This document shows positions 49,651 through 60,900 of a stretch of DNA of 64,000 nt, piece by piece (within the stretch, counting starts at the first letter, position 1; every line of letters begins with the position of its first letter). The DNA is from Siniperca chuatsi. Its lineage: Eukaryota; Chordata; Actinopteri; Centrarchiformes; Sinipercidae. The stretch spans positions 20,710,822 through 20,774,821 of the forward strand of contig NC_058055.1 in the NCBI RefSeq assembly GCF_020085105.1. The letters are read 5' to 3'. The notes below the pieces were generated by a model. That model did not search any database and was not told the DNA's origin. It saw only the letters and a program-made list of their open reading frames with translations. The position numbers and the translations under genes are program-made.

Positions 49651-51559
49651 GTAACTATGTGTCCATAACTTTACATACATGTAATCTATATACATATTCT
49701 GACTCGCCTCTATCAATGCCAGTAAAATCTGATTTCTCAACATGTTATTACTGATTTACTAGGTACAAGGTAATTTATTTATCATTTTACAAAACAAGGT
49801 TGTACAACAAAATGAGTTTCATGCTACTCACATAGAACATAACAGATAATTACATTTATATAAGAATAGGGTAACATATAAAATAAATTAAATAAAACAA
49901 TATATAATTATTTATACACGTATACATACACGTATTACACCCAGGAAATAATTCTGCAGTGCGTTTTTTTTTATTTGTGTCTGGTGGAATGTAAACAGCA
50001 GATAGAGATAGTGATGATGATAATATTGTTTTCATCTTCACATAAAAAGCTCGACATTTGGGAAACAGTGTCCGTCCACTTTGCTTGAGTTTCAGCACCA
50101 AGCATCATCGATGTAAACACATATGAAGGTGAATTTAACCCACCAGCAGGCAGGTTAATTAAAATGCCCAGGCATCAATTAAAAGAACAAGAGATGAGAC
50201 GAGTTGTTGAGGGGAAATTGAATAAAAACAGACAGATGAGAAAGATAAAACAGGAGAGAAAATAATTACTGGAATACACAATAAAAACTCTGATAATTCT
50301 GATACAACAAAAACAAGAACACCACCAAGCAATTAAAACATGTGGCAAAAACATCCGACAGCATTGGCAGAAAAATATTTTTCTTTGTTCCTCCCTGACT
50401 GCGGGCATTATCACACTAACAGTGTTGTGTTTGCATGTCGCCTGTTGTATTTCTATTTATATCAATATTGTCCTAATCATAGAGAACTGTGCGAGCATGA
50501 AAGCGAGGACGGTTAGTGTTATCTCATGTTATTTGTAATTTTCATGGACCACTGCTGAACAAACACATACACACAAAGGTCTGTGATCACACATCAACAA
50601 GTATGATGGAAAGGAAGGCACAAAAACATTTGACTCTTAGAACACTTCAAGAGGAGCTTTCTCTTTTATGTTTGTTATATTGTGATGTATTTTTCTAATA
50701 AAGTCCATTCAGATTTCTATTCTGTTCTATTCTACTCTAATGACAGAACTGCTGGGAGCCTGATCAGAAGAGGAATGTAATGTCATTGACGTGTAATTTC
50801 TCTATAATGATTTCCCATGGCTTTGCACTGAATGAGCACCCAGTCAAATTCTATGTGTTTAAATTTGCAGTCCCACTCTCACACACAAGTTAAACATCAG
50901 CAGTCTATGATGTTCAAACAATTATTTTTGAATGCCATATTTTAGATTTTTACTTCCCCACAAACTTCCCCATCTACTTCATCTTCAGTTAATGAGTTCC
51001 TTCATTTCCCACAATGCCTTTTATAAACCTCCTGAGAGCTTGTTGCATTTAGCTGTAGGTCATGTGACTGGTGTAGTGAGATTTAGATTTAGTCAAAAGG
51101 CAGCCTGTCTTATAGCTACACTGCAATATGGTGCATTTTTATTCTCACCTCTGCCCTTTCTATGGGACACCCCTCCCTGGGCGATAGCTGCAATGGAAAG
51201 GCAGGAAAAGGGGGTTCTCTGCAGCAAGCCATAAAAAGCTCCTTGATTCTGAGAGGCTCATCCTAAAACCTGACATTTACCATTTTCATGATAGATCCCT
51301 CACAGATCAAACTCTTAACACATTTTACATTTAAACAGTTATTCTAAATGTAAATGCATCAATGAAAATCATCATCTTTGGAACATTATCTGGACTGACG
51401 GCAGGTTGAGACCATTTTTATTCTCTTTGATTTCTTCTTCTATATGTTTAGAAGAAAGTTTTAGTGAGTCACTCTTAATTTGGCTACTAGTGTGTAGTTT
51501 AATTTGTCTTTTGTAAAGTCTATAGTCACATTTTGCACAGGCTGCAGCATAGTAACAAG
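49651..51559. other. Gene-free interval
   Basis: AT-rich; no gene recognised. TTAATTAAAATGCCCAGGCATCAATTAA at about 50155-50181 is a near-palindrome around GCCCAGGC. Confidence 0.5.
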
Positions 51560-51571
51560 TAAATTTACAGT

Positions 51572-51756
51572 ATCGTAGAAAAGGTTTCAGTCGTAGTCAT
51601 GTGGACACTGTTTTCAGAATAAAGACGTTTCGGCTCCCATCCGGAAGTCATTCTCAATTGTGAACGTCTTGATTCTGAAAACAGTGTCCAGATGACTACG
51701 ACTGAAACCTTTTCTACGATAGAACACTCCTGGACGAATGAGGGACTACACCGTCC
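51572..51756. mobile_element. Palindromic insertion element, copy 1
   Basis: Arms 51572-51629 and 51663-51720 are inverted copies of each other, 56 of 58 bases by eye, separated by 33 bases and followed by a 36-base tail ending GACTACACCGTCC. Flanked by TAAATTTACAGT (51560-51571) and TAAAATTACAGT (51757-51768), a 12-base TSD with one change. No coding capacity. Resembles terminal parts of fish Penelope-like elements as I remember them; tentative. Confidence 0.85.
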
Positions 51757-52261
51757 TAAAATTACAGTACTTGATTTAAAAGTCAACAAGTAAAGTTACA
51801 GTGATTGATTTAAAAGTCAGTCCATATTTTTGCTGACTTGATGTTAATCACTTTACAGTCAGGACCATGCAGGCAGAGTACATTAGCTACAGATGGATTA
51901 TGTAGATTTAAGGTAAGCCACTTACTGCTGAGTAGATTATTAGACTGGTGCACATTAATTTTTATTTTCCACTGTCATCAGTCCAGAAGTCAAGGTGGGG
52001 TGATTGTATTAGATGGATGACAGGTTGCATCTTCTTTAACAGACTTTTCTCTACACACATCAAGAGATGAATGACATGAATGATACTGTTTAGTCTATTA
52101 AAATTAAAACTATTGCACAACTCTTCTCCACTACGCCATGCTTTATTCACCTCACCAATTTCATTTTGATGGACTTGCACTGAAGCTCTAACTCGCCTGC
52201 ACAGCACCGTGTGAAAATTAATTACACTGTTACCATGACAACAGACAAAGTTGATCATTAT

Positions 52262-52268
52262 GTGCAAT

Positions 52269-52306
<38 letters not shown>

Positions 52307-52345
52307 TATATGTATATATACAGTATATATATGTGTGTGTGTGTG
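52262..52345. repeat. (AT)n / (GT)n low-complexity tract
   Basis: TA repeat of about 15 units, then TATA-rich sequence, a short GT repeat and a G-run. Confidence 0.9.
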
Positions 52346-52348
52346 GGG

Positions 52349-53270
52349 GGGGGTTGTGAAAAACAGCTCTAGAAACTCAAAGCCAATTGCACAAGTCACC
52401 ATCAAGTGCGACGTATACCAAGGTGAGGCCACTGATATCAAGACAAGGAAGCTCCTCACAATGCATGGAGGTTTCACTAAGCAGAACAAGGAAGGCCGAG
52501 GACTACTGAGTGTCAAAACCACTGTCCAGGATATCGTAGAAAAGGTTTCAGTCGTAGTCATCTGGACACTGTTTTCAGAATCAAGACATTTCGGCTCCCA
52601 TCCAGAAGTCATTCTCAATTGTGAATGACTTCCGGATGGGAGCCGAAACGTCTTTTCTACGATAGAACACTCCTGGACGAATGAGGGACTACACCGTCTC
52701 ACTGTCCAGGATGAAACAACAAAGACCCAGGACTACATCAGGAAGATGGCCCCCATCTGATGAACGGCGAAGTGAATACCTCAGGCAACAGAAACCCGAG
52801 GATGCTGAGGAGGAGAATAAACCATCATGGAGAGACAAGCCCCTGCACAGCATGTACCACTGACAGATAGAAGAAGTGGCTGATATCAAGAAATCCTACC
52901 AGTGGCTGGAAAAGGCTGGACTAAAGGACAGCACAGAAGCACAAATCGTGGCAGCACAAGAACAGGCACTCAAGATCAATAGAGACTGGGGTCTACCACA
53001 CCAGACAGGACCCCAGGTGCAGACTGTGCACAGATGCCCCTGAGACAGTTCAGCATACAACAGCAGGGTGTAAGATGCAGGCAGGAACAGCGTACGTGGA
53101 ACGCCATAACCAAATGGTTGGCATAGCGTACAGGAACATCTGCCATGAGTAAGGGCTGGAAGTCCAAAGGTCAAAATGAAAGACACCTCCTAAGGTAGTT
53201 GAGAATGATTGAGCTAAGATCCTGTGGGACTTCCAGATCCAGACTGACAAAGGGCTCTACCCTCTAGCCT
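52349..53270 (+). pseudogene. Degraded R4/Dong-like LINE, C-terminal part
   Basis: Broken frames read LLTMHGGF, KEGRGLLSVKTTVQD, then after the palindromic insertion TVQDETT..., PSWRDKPLHSMYH, a stop, QIEEVADIKKSYQWLEKAGL, KDSTEAQIVAAQEQAL, and remnants ending near WDFQIQTDK. I recall this protein from fish non-LTR retrotransposons with a C-terminal restriction-like endonuclease (R4/Dong/Rex6 type). Several stops and frameshifts; the endonuclease part is missing. A dead relic. Confidence 0.7.
52533..52700. mobile_element. Palindromic insertion element, copy 2
   Basis: Same family as 51572-51756. The left arm starts ATCGTAGAAAAGG and the tail ends GACTACACCGTCTC. The inner arms 52584-52618 and 52619-52653 pair. 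The right arm lacks about 40 bases present in the left. Flanked by the perfect 12-base TSD ACTGTCCAGGAT at 52521-52532 and 52701-52712. It is inserted in a degraded LINE frame that continues on both sides (...KTTVQD / TVQDETT...). Confidence 0.9.
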
Positions 53271-53352
53271 TAGCCTTTCTTCATCTCCAGCACGAAAAAA
53301 ATACTGAAGTTTAACTGTAGTTTTCAACCAACAAAAATCTCAAAATCAGCCA

Positions 53353-54345
53353 ATGAACCTTTGGAGATGCATACCTTTTAGGAAGTCTGGAGTGGCAGAG
53401 AAGTATGTTAGAGTGGTGCAGGACATGTATGAGAGCTGTAAGACCGAGGTGAGGTGTGCTGTAGGTGTGACAGAGGAGTTCAAGGTGGAGGTAGGTCTGC
53501 ATCAAGGATCGGCTCTGAGCCCCTTCTTGTTTGCTCTGGTGACGGACAGGCTGACAGATGAGGTTAGACAGGAATCTCCATGGACTATGATGTTTGCAGA
53601 TGACATTGTGATTTGTAGTGAGAGCAGGGAGCAGGTGGAGGAAAATCTAGAGAGATGGAGGTCAGCTCTGGAAAACACAGGAATGAAGCTTAGCCACAGT
53701 AAGACAGAATACATGTGTGTCAATGAGAGGGACCCAGGTGGAACGGTGAGGTTACAGGGAGCAGCGGTGAAGAAGGTCCAGGACTTTAAGTACTTAGGGT
53801 CAACGGTTCAGAGCAATGGAGACTGTGGAAAAGAGGTGAAGAGGCGAGTGCAAGCAGGTTGGAACGGGTGGAGAAAAGTGGCAGGTGTGTTGTGTGATAA
53901 AAGAGTATCAGCAAGAATGAAAGGAAAGGTGTTCAAGACGGTGGTGAGACCAGCGATGTTGTACAGCTTAGAGACAGTGGCACTGAAGAAAAGACAAGAG
54001 GCAGAGCTGGAGGTAGCAGAGCTTAAGATGTTGAGGTTCTCTTTGGGAGTGACGAGGATGGACAGGATCAGGAATGAGTACATCAGAGGGACAGCTCATG
54101 TTAGACGTTTCGGAGATAAAGTCAGAGAGGCCAGATTGAGGTGGTTTGGAGTTCAGAGGAGAGACTGTGAATATATTGGTAGAAGGATGCTGAGGTTGGA
54201 GCTGCCAGGCAGGAGGTCTAGAGGAAGACCAACCAGGAGATTTATGGATGTAGTGAGAGAGGGGATGAAGTTAATTGGTGCGAGTGAAGAGGATGCAGAG
54301 GACAGGGTTAGATGGAGGCACATGATTCGCTGTGGCGACCCCTGA
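53353..54345 (+). CDS. Reverse-transcriptase fragment ORF (LINE), 330 residues
   Basis: The first nine residues (MNLWRCIPF) come from host DNA left of the insertion; the rest is LINE protein. The absence of stops over 321 LINE codons suggests a young insertion rather than selection. Key motif FADD at about residues 81-84. Not expected to be a functional gene: the RT is truncated and no promoter is evident. Confidence 0.7.
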   Translation: MNLWRCIPFRKSGVAEKYVRVVQDMYESCKTEVRCAVGVTEEFKVEVGLHQGSALSPFLFALVTDRLTDEVRQESPWTMMFADDIVICSESREQVEENLERWRSALENTGMKLSHSKTEYMCVNERDPGGTVRLQGAAVKKVQDFKYLGSTVQSNGDCGKEVKRRVQAGWNGWRKVAGVLCDKRVSARMKGKVFKTVVRPAMLYSLETVALKKRQEAELEVAELKMLRFSLGVTRMDRIRNEYIRGTAHVRRFGDKVREARLRWFGVQRRDCEYIGRRMLRLELPGRRSRGRPTRRFMDVVREGMKLIGASEEDAEDRVRWRHMIRCGDP

Positions 54346-54374
54346 AAGGGAACAGCCGAAAGGAAAAGAAGAAG
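53382..54374 (+). mobile_element. 5'-truncated RTE-like LINE with open reverse-transcriptase frame
   Basis: The insert is bounded by the 9-base direct repeat ACCTTTTAG at 53373-53381 and 54375-54383. Its frame is open from 53353 (in the flank) to the stop at 54345. It shows the second half of a reverse transcriptase: LHQGSALSPFLFAL, then the catalytic FADD in MMFADDIVIC, then KYLGSTV, and a C-terminal RWFGVQRR / GRRSRGRPTRRFMD segment like RTE-clade elements. The endonuclease and the N-terminal RT motifs are lost, so it cannot move by itself. Ends in a GAAAGGAAAAGAAGAAGA-type tail. Confidence 0.85.
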
Positions 54375-54383
54375 ACCTTTTAG

Positions 54384-54759
54384 CATCGTGAGTTACCTTA
54401 CACTCACTGTAGGGGTTGATAATAAACAGGGATATTGCAGTGATACTAGCTGCGTGAGATTCAAAACAAAGATGCATTGATGGGTGTTCAGAGTACAAAA
54501 ATATTTTCAGACATCATAATGACATGTCACACACGTTCAATATATTTTAAATGCCTCTATGGGATGATGACAAACCACTGGTCACCTTGGCTTGCTTGAA
54601 GCATATGAATACAGCATTATTTTGTATATTATCTGCGGTGAATGCAAAGCTAGATGTATCTTATACCTCATACCAACGTAAATATAGTTGGATTTCATTT
54701 GGGAAGCCTTATAATTAACATGTGTTTACATCGACATCGTATCTGAAATAAAGGGGGCT
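54384..54759. other. Interval between LINE and UBE2B promoter
   Basis: AT-rich; nothing recognised. Confidence 0.6.
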
Positions 54760-54930
54760 GTACCTCGGTCGGCCAACACTGTAGTCAACCGACGTCACCA
54801 CATACAGCTAGCTAGCCAGTTGTTTTGGGAGAAGAAGAAAAGGGCTACAAGCGGAAGAAACACCGGATTTGGTTTCGGATAGTATTCGGTTTATGGTCCT
54901 GGTTTAGTTTTTTAAAATACATTTTGAATA
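54760..54930 (+). promoter_or_regulatory. ube2b: UBE2B 5' UTR and proximal promoter
   Basis: CpG-bearing sequence just before the ATG. It has a CRE-like GACGTCAC at 54791-54798, an ETS-like GCGGAAG at about 54852 and no clear TATA box. In mammals this promoter is shared head-to-head with CDKL3; no divergent gene start was recognised on the other strand. Confidence 0.45.
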
Positions 54931-54974
54931 ATGTCGACCCCGGCAAGGAGACGGCTTATGAGAGATTTTAAAAG
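54931..54974 (+). CDS. ube2b: UBE2B exon 1 (coding part)
   Basis: [14 protein letters not shown] plus two bases of Arg. ATG with A at -3; donor AAAG/GTACCG. Too short for the ORF search, placed by its invariant RAD6 N-terminus. Confidence 0.96.
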
Positions 54975-57900
54975 GTACCGCAACGTTTTGGCAGTCATCT
55001 CTTCTGTTTGTGTGTGTGTAGCTAGCAGCGTTAACCGATGAAGCTGTCGGTAGCTAGCTTAGCTTAGCGTTAGCTGCTGGTGCAAAGAATACTGTATATA
55101 AAGCTTGACTTGAGTTATTGTGAAGTAAACTCGTTAATTTATTTAATTTAGTTTGTCTCTGCCCATGGCATCTATAGGATTGACAAAGGAACGATTGAAT
55201 ATTTTCAATTCTATTTGACCATATCCGAAGAAAGCACTCTGGTTTATGCAGTGTTTTCTATCCAGGGAATAACGTTAGTTAGTCTTTCATTTTTTCCTGG
55301 CTAGTTTGTTACGGTAGGTGCAACTTCCGCTAGCTGAGGTTACCTGAGGTGGGTTACATATGGCTGGACAAAAGACTTGTGAACAATTCAACAAACCCTA
55401 CGTCTTGCCTGAACTGGCAAGAAGCTAAATGTGACAGGATTTATCCTAATTACTCCGCGCAGTCTGCAAGCTGTGAGGTTTAAATTATGCTGTTTTTTAA
55501 AAGGGTAGCAAAGTTCAAACACCCAGCCAACATTATGGTTTCAATCCCCCGTGGCAGCAACGTGGCTCACAGGTGTTGCACAACTCCGTGTGTGTGGTCA
55601 GGGGGTGCTCCATCTCAATATATAGGATTGCAGATAGGTGTCTGCGACGTCTTCTTAGTGCTTTTTAAAAATGCATTATTAGTATATTTAAACAAACCCA
55701 ATATCTTTCTTGGGTAAATGATTTTATTATCTCGTGCTGTGACGACAAGAAGAATGTATTTGTGTGTCCTGGGAGGATCACACCTGGCAAGGGGCTGCTT
55801 GTAATACCTGCTAACCCCAATCTGTTGCCTTGCTCCATATGGCATCCTACAGTATGTTTTTGTGTTTGTGTGTCATCCACACACACACACACACACACAC
55901 ACACCTGTCAGTGGAGAAAAAAATATCCTAAGCTATTCTACTAAGAACAGCCGATGAAGCAGGGCAGATAAGGTATCACTGTAACTCTACTCTGCTGTGC
56001 CAGTCCCCAGGTGGTAAACTGGAACACACTGAGGCAAGGAAAACACAATGGCACATTCCTGGATCAGCCTGTGCTGATTGAACTCAACCTTGCGTGATAT
56101 TGCCTATCCTTCCTTGTTTGATCTGTAAGTCAAATTATTTGCACAATATGCATCCCGAAACTGAGACTGTTTGGACAGCAACACTTTGGTGTGATGTTTT
56201 GGCTCAGTACCTTGGATGTGAAATGACACTTTGGTGGTGAAGTGCTGCTTAAAAATGCAATTTAGCTCTGTTTAATGAACAGTTCAAAAACCATCTGAAT
56301 TTCTTCAGATTGTATTCAGTAAAGCATCACTTTCGTTTCTTCTCCAAATGTATTTTTAGAAGCGAGTGGCTTTGTGAAAGCAACAACCATCACTCTTTGT
56401 TTCTTTTCTTCACCCATATTGCTCCTCTGAGTATTTTAGTGAGGATTCAGCTTTATAACAGCTTACAGTAGTTTGTAATACAGTCTGGTTTGGGTTGATA
56501 ATGAGAAACTAGAGCAACATTTTCCCGATAAAAGCCAGTAAATGCTAAAATCTTAAAACTATTTTAGCACAGTTAAAGTTTTATTGGTATTGAGTGTTTG
56601 TGATATGTTTAGTTTGTTTGTCATTCTATAATATCAGATGTTTGATCTCACTAAACTAAATCATTTCTAGCAGACCTCAGTCAAACATTTTTTTTTTATG
56701 TATGTCAGTTACTGAATTGACATGCATGATATGGTGGGTTTCCTTGACCACACTGTTTTTGGTATCTTATTAATAACAGAAATTATACTAGGGCTGCAAC
56801 TAACAATTATTTTCATTATCAATTAATCTGCAGATTATTTTCTGCCTAATCATCGATTAGTTGTTTTTTTCTGGCCTGTAAAATGTCGAAAATTTGTGAA
56901 AATGTCCATCCCAGTTTCCCAGAGTCCTCAGTTGTCTTGTTTTATCCCACCAACAGTCCAAATCCCAAAGATATTCAGTTTACGAGGATATAAAACAGAG
57001 GAAAAACAGCAAATCCCCAAATTGGAGACAATGAGAGAATGGTTGGTATTTCTTTCCTCAATAAATGACAATTAATCAAATCAAAACTGTTGCTGATTAA
57101 TTTTCTGCCGATTTCAGCTTTGGTTTATAAAATTAACCATCACACAGCGTCCCCCTAACCCACATTACCCGTACACAAACTGTGGAAAAAAATGCATACT
57201 GTACGCTCAGGACTGACCACTACTTCCCCAAATCTGCTATCTGCAGATTGGTCAGTAATCCCCAGTTTCCAAGTAAAATAAAGAAACTATCAGTCTGTCT
57301 AGTAGGAAATTGAGTGGAGCATCCCTCCACCAGCAGAGGGCTCAGGCAGATTACGGTAAATTAGGTTAATTGCAGTGGTTCTGTCTGCAGCTAGGGACTT
57401 GGACATGGATCTACTCTCACACAGACACACAAATCAGCCTACCTTGTTTTATAGCAGTAAGCTCTTATGAAACCAGATTTGTACTAGGTGTGGGATTGTA
57501 GGCCTAAGTAGTCTGTGGTGATTTCGAAGTTGGCCTACATGCATTAATGATCTGAAGCAAGACCTCTAATGTGAGGTCTTGCTTGAGTAATATACCCTGA
57601 GCTTGAGCAAGGGAGCCGACAGAGTGAATTGTTGTCTATTCTGAGGAGTAAAGCTCATTTCAACACACTGCCTTTATTTGTCATGTGGACCCAACCAGAA
57701 ACCTGTTTTATAGCCCACACTGATCAATAATTTAACAAACCAGAGACAGTTGTCGGAAACTTGAAATGTTGACCTGCGAGATCTGTGTGTTTTGATTTGT
57801 TGACGTCTTTGTTGCTAAGCAGTTGTTGCTGTGGCGGTTTTGCACTGTACTTCAGAGATCAGTTTTAGTCAAACAGCTCTGGGCAGTTTTCTTTGTGGAG

Positions 57901-60900
57901 CTGCAGCTAATGATTATTTTCATTAATAATTAATCCATCTATGATTATTTTGAGTTGTCTGATGAATCATTTGGGCTGTAAAATGTCAAGAAAAAGAGAA
58001 AAAAAATACCTCTCATGTAAATTGTTTATATTTTTTGAAAATAGAAAACCCAAAGGTATACATTTTATAATGATTTACAACTGTAGAAAATATTTAACTT
58101 TTTGAAGTTGTCAGAAAATCACCAATTTTGATAATCGATTAATCAATAATAGTTTTTATTATGCAAAAAGGCCAGACATTTGCTGGGTCATGGACTGTTG
58201 GTCATACTAAACAAGTAATTTGAAGACTTTCTGACTGATATTTTTCTCTATTTTCTTACATTTAATCGACTAAATGATTAACTGATTCATTGAAAAAAAT
58301 AATTTGTAGTTAATCAATAATGAAATAAATAATCTTTAGTTGCAGCCCTACTTTTAAGCATCAAATCCTCCACATTAGTGAAACCAACAACATGTTAGCA
58401 TTTTTAACCTGCTTTAAGTTATGTAAACATTCAGTCAATTATTAACACAGTCATTGACAAATTTTCTGTCGATCGACATCAATCAACAAATCATTTGATC
58501 GCTATTTCTTTGGATTTCTTGGTGATGGAGTTTAAGTCTCTCTAGGTGACGTTCCTTTCTCTGTCCTTTTAATGCTCCTGTACCCAGTTCTTCTGTTTAT
58601 TCCAAACACACTGGTGGTGGTGGTGTTGCTGCTGCTGCTGCTGGTGGTGTCCAGAGCTTTCATGAACTGGGTTTCAGCTCGGTCATCAGTGTTTCATGTA
58701 GATCAGCGATGAAGAGTAACAAAACAAACATGAATTGATAGAAAAACATAACTGTGCCTCTCCTTTCTTTCAGGGTTTGTATATTTGTCTGTGGTTTATA
58801 CAGATAGCCTGACCATGACAACGTTAGCTCAGAAGAAATTTCAGGTGATGGTCGACTGAGTGGCTAAAGCGCTTAGCACCACCAGGTCTTTGATGCTGAT
58901 ACAGTCATGGTACAGCAGTGCTTCACATGAGTGTTAATTGTATAGCTTATGTTAAATGACATGTGACAGCAGGCTGGGCAGTGTGCAGTTGATCCTGCAA
59001 GCCTGGCTGTCTACTGAAGTCATGTTGATACAGCAGTTCGTGTTTTGACTGATAATTATCCTGCAGTCAAGGTGTTAATTAAAATCCTCACCCTCTCTCC
59101 CATTCTTTTTTTTTTCTCTCCCTCCCGCTTCTTTCTCCTCATCTGTTTTTATTTTATTTTTCCGTCCCTATTCTATTCTGTTATGTCCCTTTATCTCTGT
59201 TTGCCTCTTTTTGCTCTACATCTTTCTTGTTGTTATTGTTCTCATTTTTTGGGTCTCTTTTTTTCATTTTGTCTCTTTGTGCTGTCTTTTTCTGGCTCTT
59301 TCTTGCTGTCTGTCCTTCCATGTCTCCCCCCTGTCTTTCTCTTACCATGTCTCTTTCTCTCTGTCCATCTCCTTGCCTGTCTCTGCGTCTTTGTCCTTGT
59401 ATCTCTTTCTCTGTCTTACCCAGACTTCAAGAAGATCCTCCCACCGGTGTGAGTGGAGCACCATCAGAGAACAACATCATGCTTTGGAACGCTGTTATTT
59501 TTGGGTGAGTCATGCTCTAAATCCAACTCCGCCCTGCTGTCTTAACTGTGCCACTGTGATTTTGATGCACCGATTCCCCCAACCCACCCACCCCGTTGCA
59601 TTCTCCTTCTACACGTTCTCCTTCTTTTTAAATAAAATATTTCTGATTACAGCCCTGATTGTGGCACAGAACAGTCTGGAAAATCAGCATGTACATGCTC
59701 AGCAGGTGTTTGATGGAAGAAGGGGCTGGGAGACACTGTTGGGGCTTAAGTTGATGGGTCAAGTAAGGGGTGGAAAAAAGGAAAGAAGTATTGATAAAGA
59801 CCAAACCAAAATGTGACTTTTATCCCTTTTGTGATATTTTTGGTACACAATTTGAAGCATAATTTGAAAGGAGAACAAAAGAAGGAACATGCTTTTTAAA
59901 AGCTCTTTTCAGTTAAAAAAAAAAGCCTACTTGCATACTAGTAGTATGAAATTCAAAAGTCAAAGCTGAAAATACTAAAACATTAAATTGCAAGCAATAC
60001 TAGAAAGTAATTTAAAAACTCAGCAAGGTGCAACAAACACAAACCAGAGCAACACTCTTGGGTTTAAAATAGAAATAGACTTGCTAACAGTTCTTCACCT
60101 AATTCAAAGTCAAAGGGGAAGCTGCCAGAAATGTAAAACATGTAGGCAGCTGATCTAATTGGCCCCTTTACACAGACTGTTTGAATGTGAAGCGCTGAGT
60201 AAATAAAGACTCTGGTGTCTGTGTAGAGCAAGTCCTTGAAGGATAGATGGTAATGGTTATGTTCTTCTACAAGCCAAGGCCTTATTGGTAGCAGTGGGAA
60301 TGTTTGGAATTTGGAAATAATTTTATTGCTGTCTTTCTCTCTGCCTTCTGCAGGCCTGTGGGAACACCGTTTGAAGATGGTAAGTTCTCCATTTTGATTT
60401 ATCTTGTGCATAAAGTGCAGGCTCGGTGGGAGCACATTTATCCAAGCTCATGCACTGTTATTATTGTAGAGTGCATTATTCAATACATCTATTGCAGCCT
60501 TCTGGGCAGTGTCTTGTAAAAGTACGACAGCCAAAAAGTCAGTGTGATGCTGGGTTACACACCAGAGCAGTCAATCACAAAATCACACACTCAAAAACAT
60601 TCCCACACCTATAAATATTTATTTTCAGGAAAGTACTATAGAGATAAAATGATTACAAAGTGGATATCTGGGGGTGTTTTTTAAAAAGTCTGGAAAGGGT
60701 TTTAAATTGTCTAAATTTGAGGTCTAGAAGTATTTTAAATAGTTGGGAGTTTTTTTTTCACTGTGTAATAAGTTTTCTCGCGCTAAATTAACTTACAGTG
60801 CAATTTGTAAGTATGTGAACTGACACATTTTCTGAGGTTATGGCTTAATACACAAACACATTCGATTTGTAATGAAACAGTGACGATGAGTTTAAAGAGC

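Larger units (their letters stand above)
54975..59423 (+). other. UBE2B intron 1
   Basis: 4.4-kb intron. Contains a CA microsatellite (55878-55904), two family-2 MITE-like repeats, a GGT/GCT repeat (about 58611-58649) and a C/T-rich tract (about 59090-59420) before exon 2. No exon recognised. Confidence 0.75.

Noticed and set aside
51565..51789. Minus-strand ORF and similar one at 52271-52702 as genes
   Set aside because: Both are read-through of the palindromic element; their similarity reflects the repeat, not protein conservation.
52533..52700. Hammerhead ribozyme called as an RNA gene
   Set aside because: The CUGANGA core is not intact (an extra base near GTGAATGA), so activity cannot be claimed; kept only as a hint of Penelope-like origin.
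59045..59816. Frames of 135 and 201 codons rich in Leu, Phe, Ser and Cys, looking like membrane proteins
   Set aside because: They are translations of the C/T-rich tract before UBE2B exon 2; the 201-codon frame only runs through the exon out of frame.
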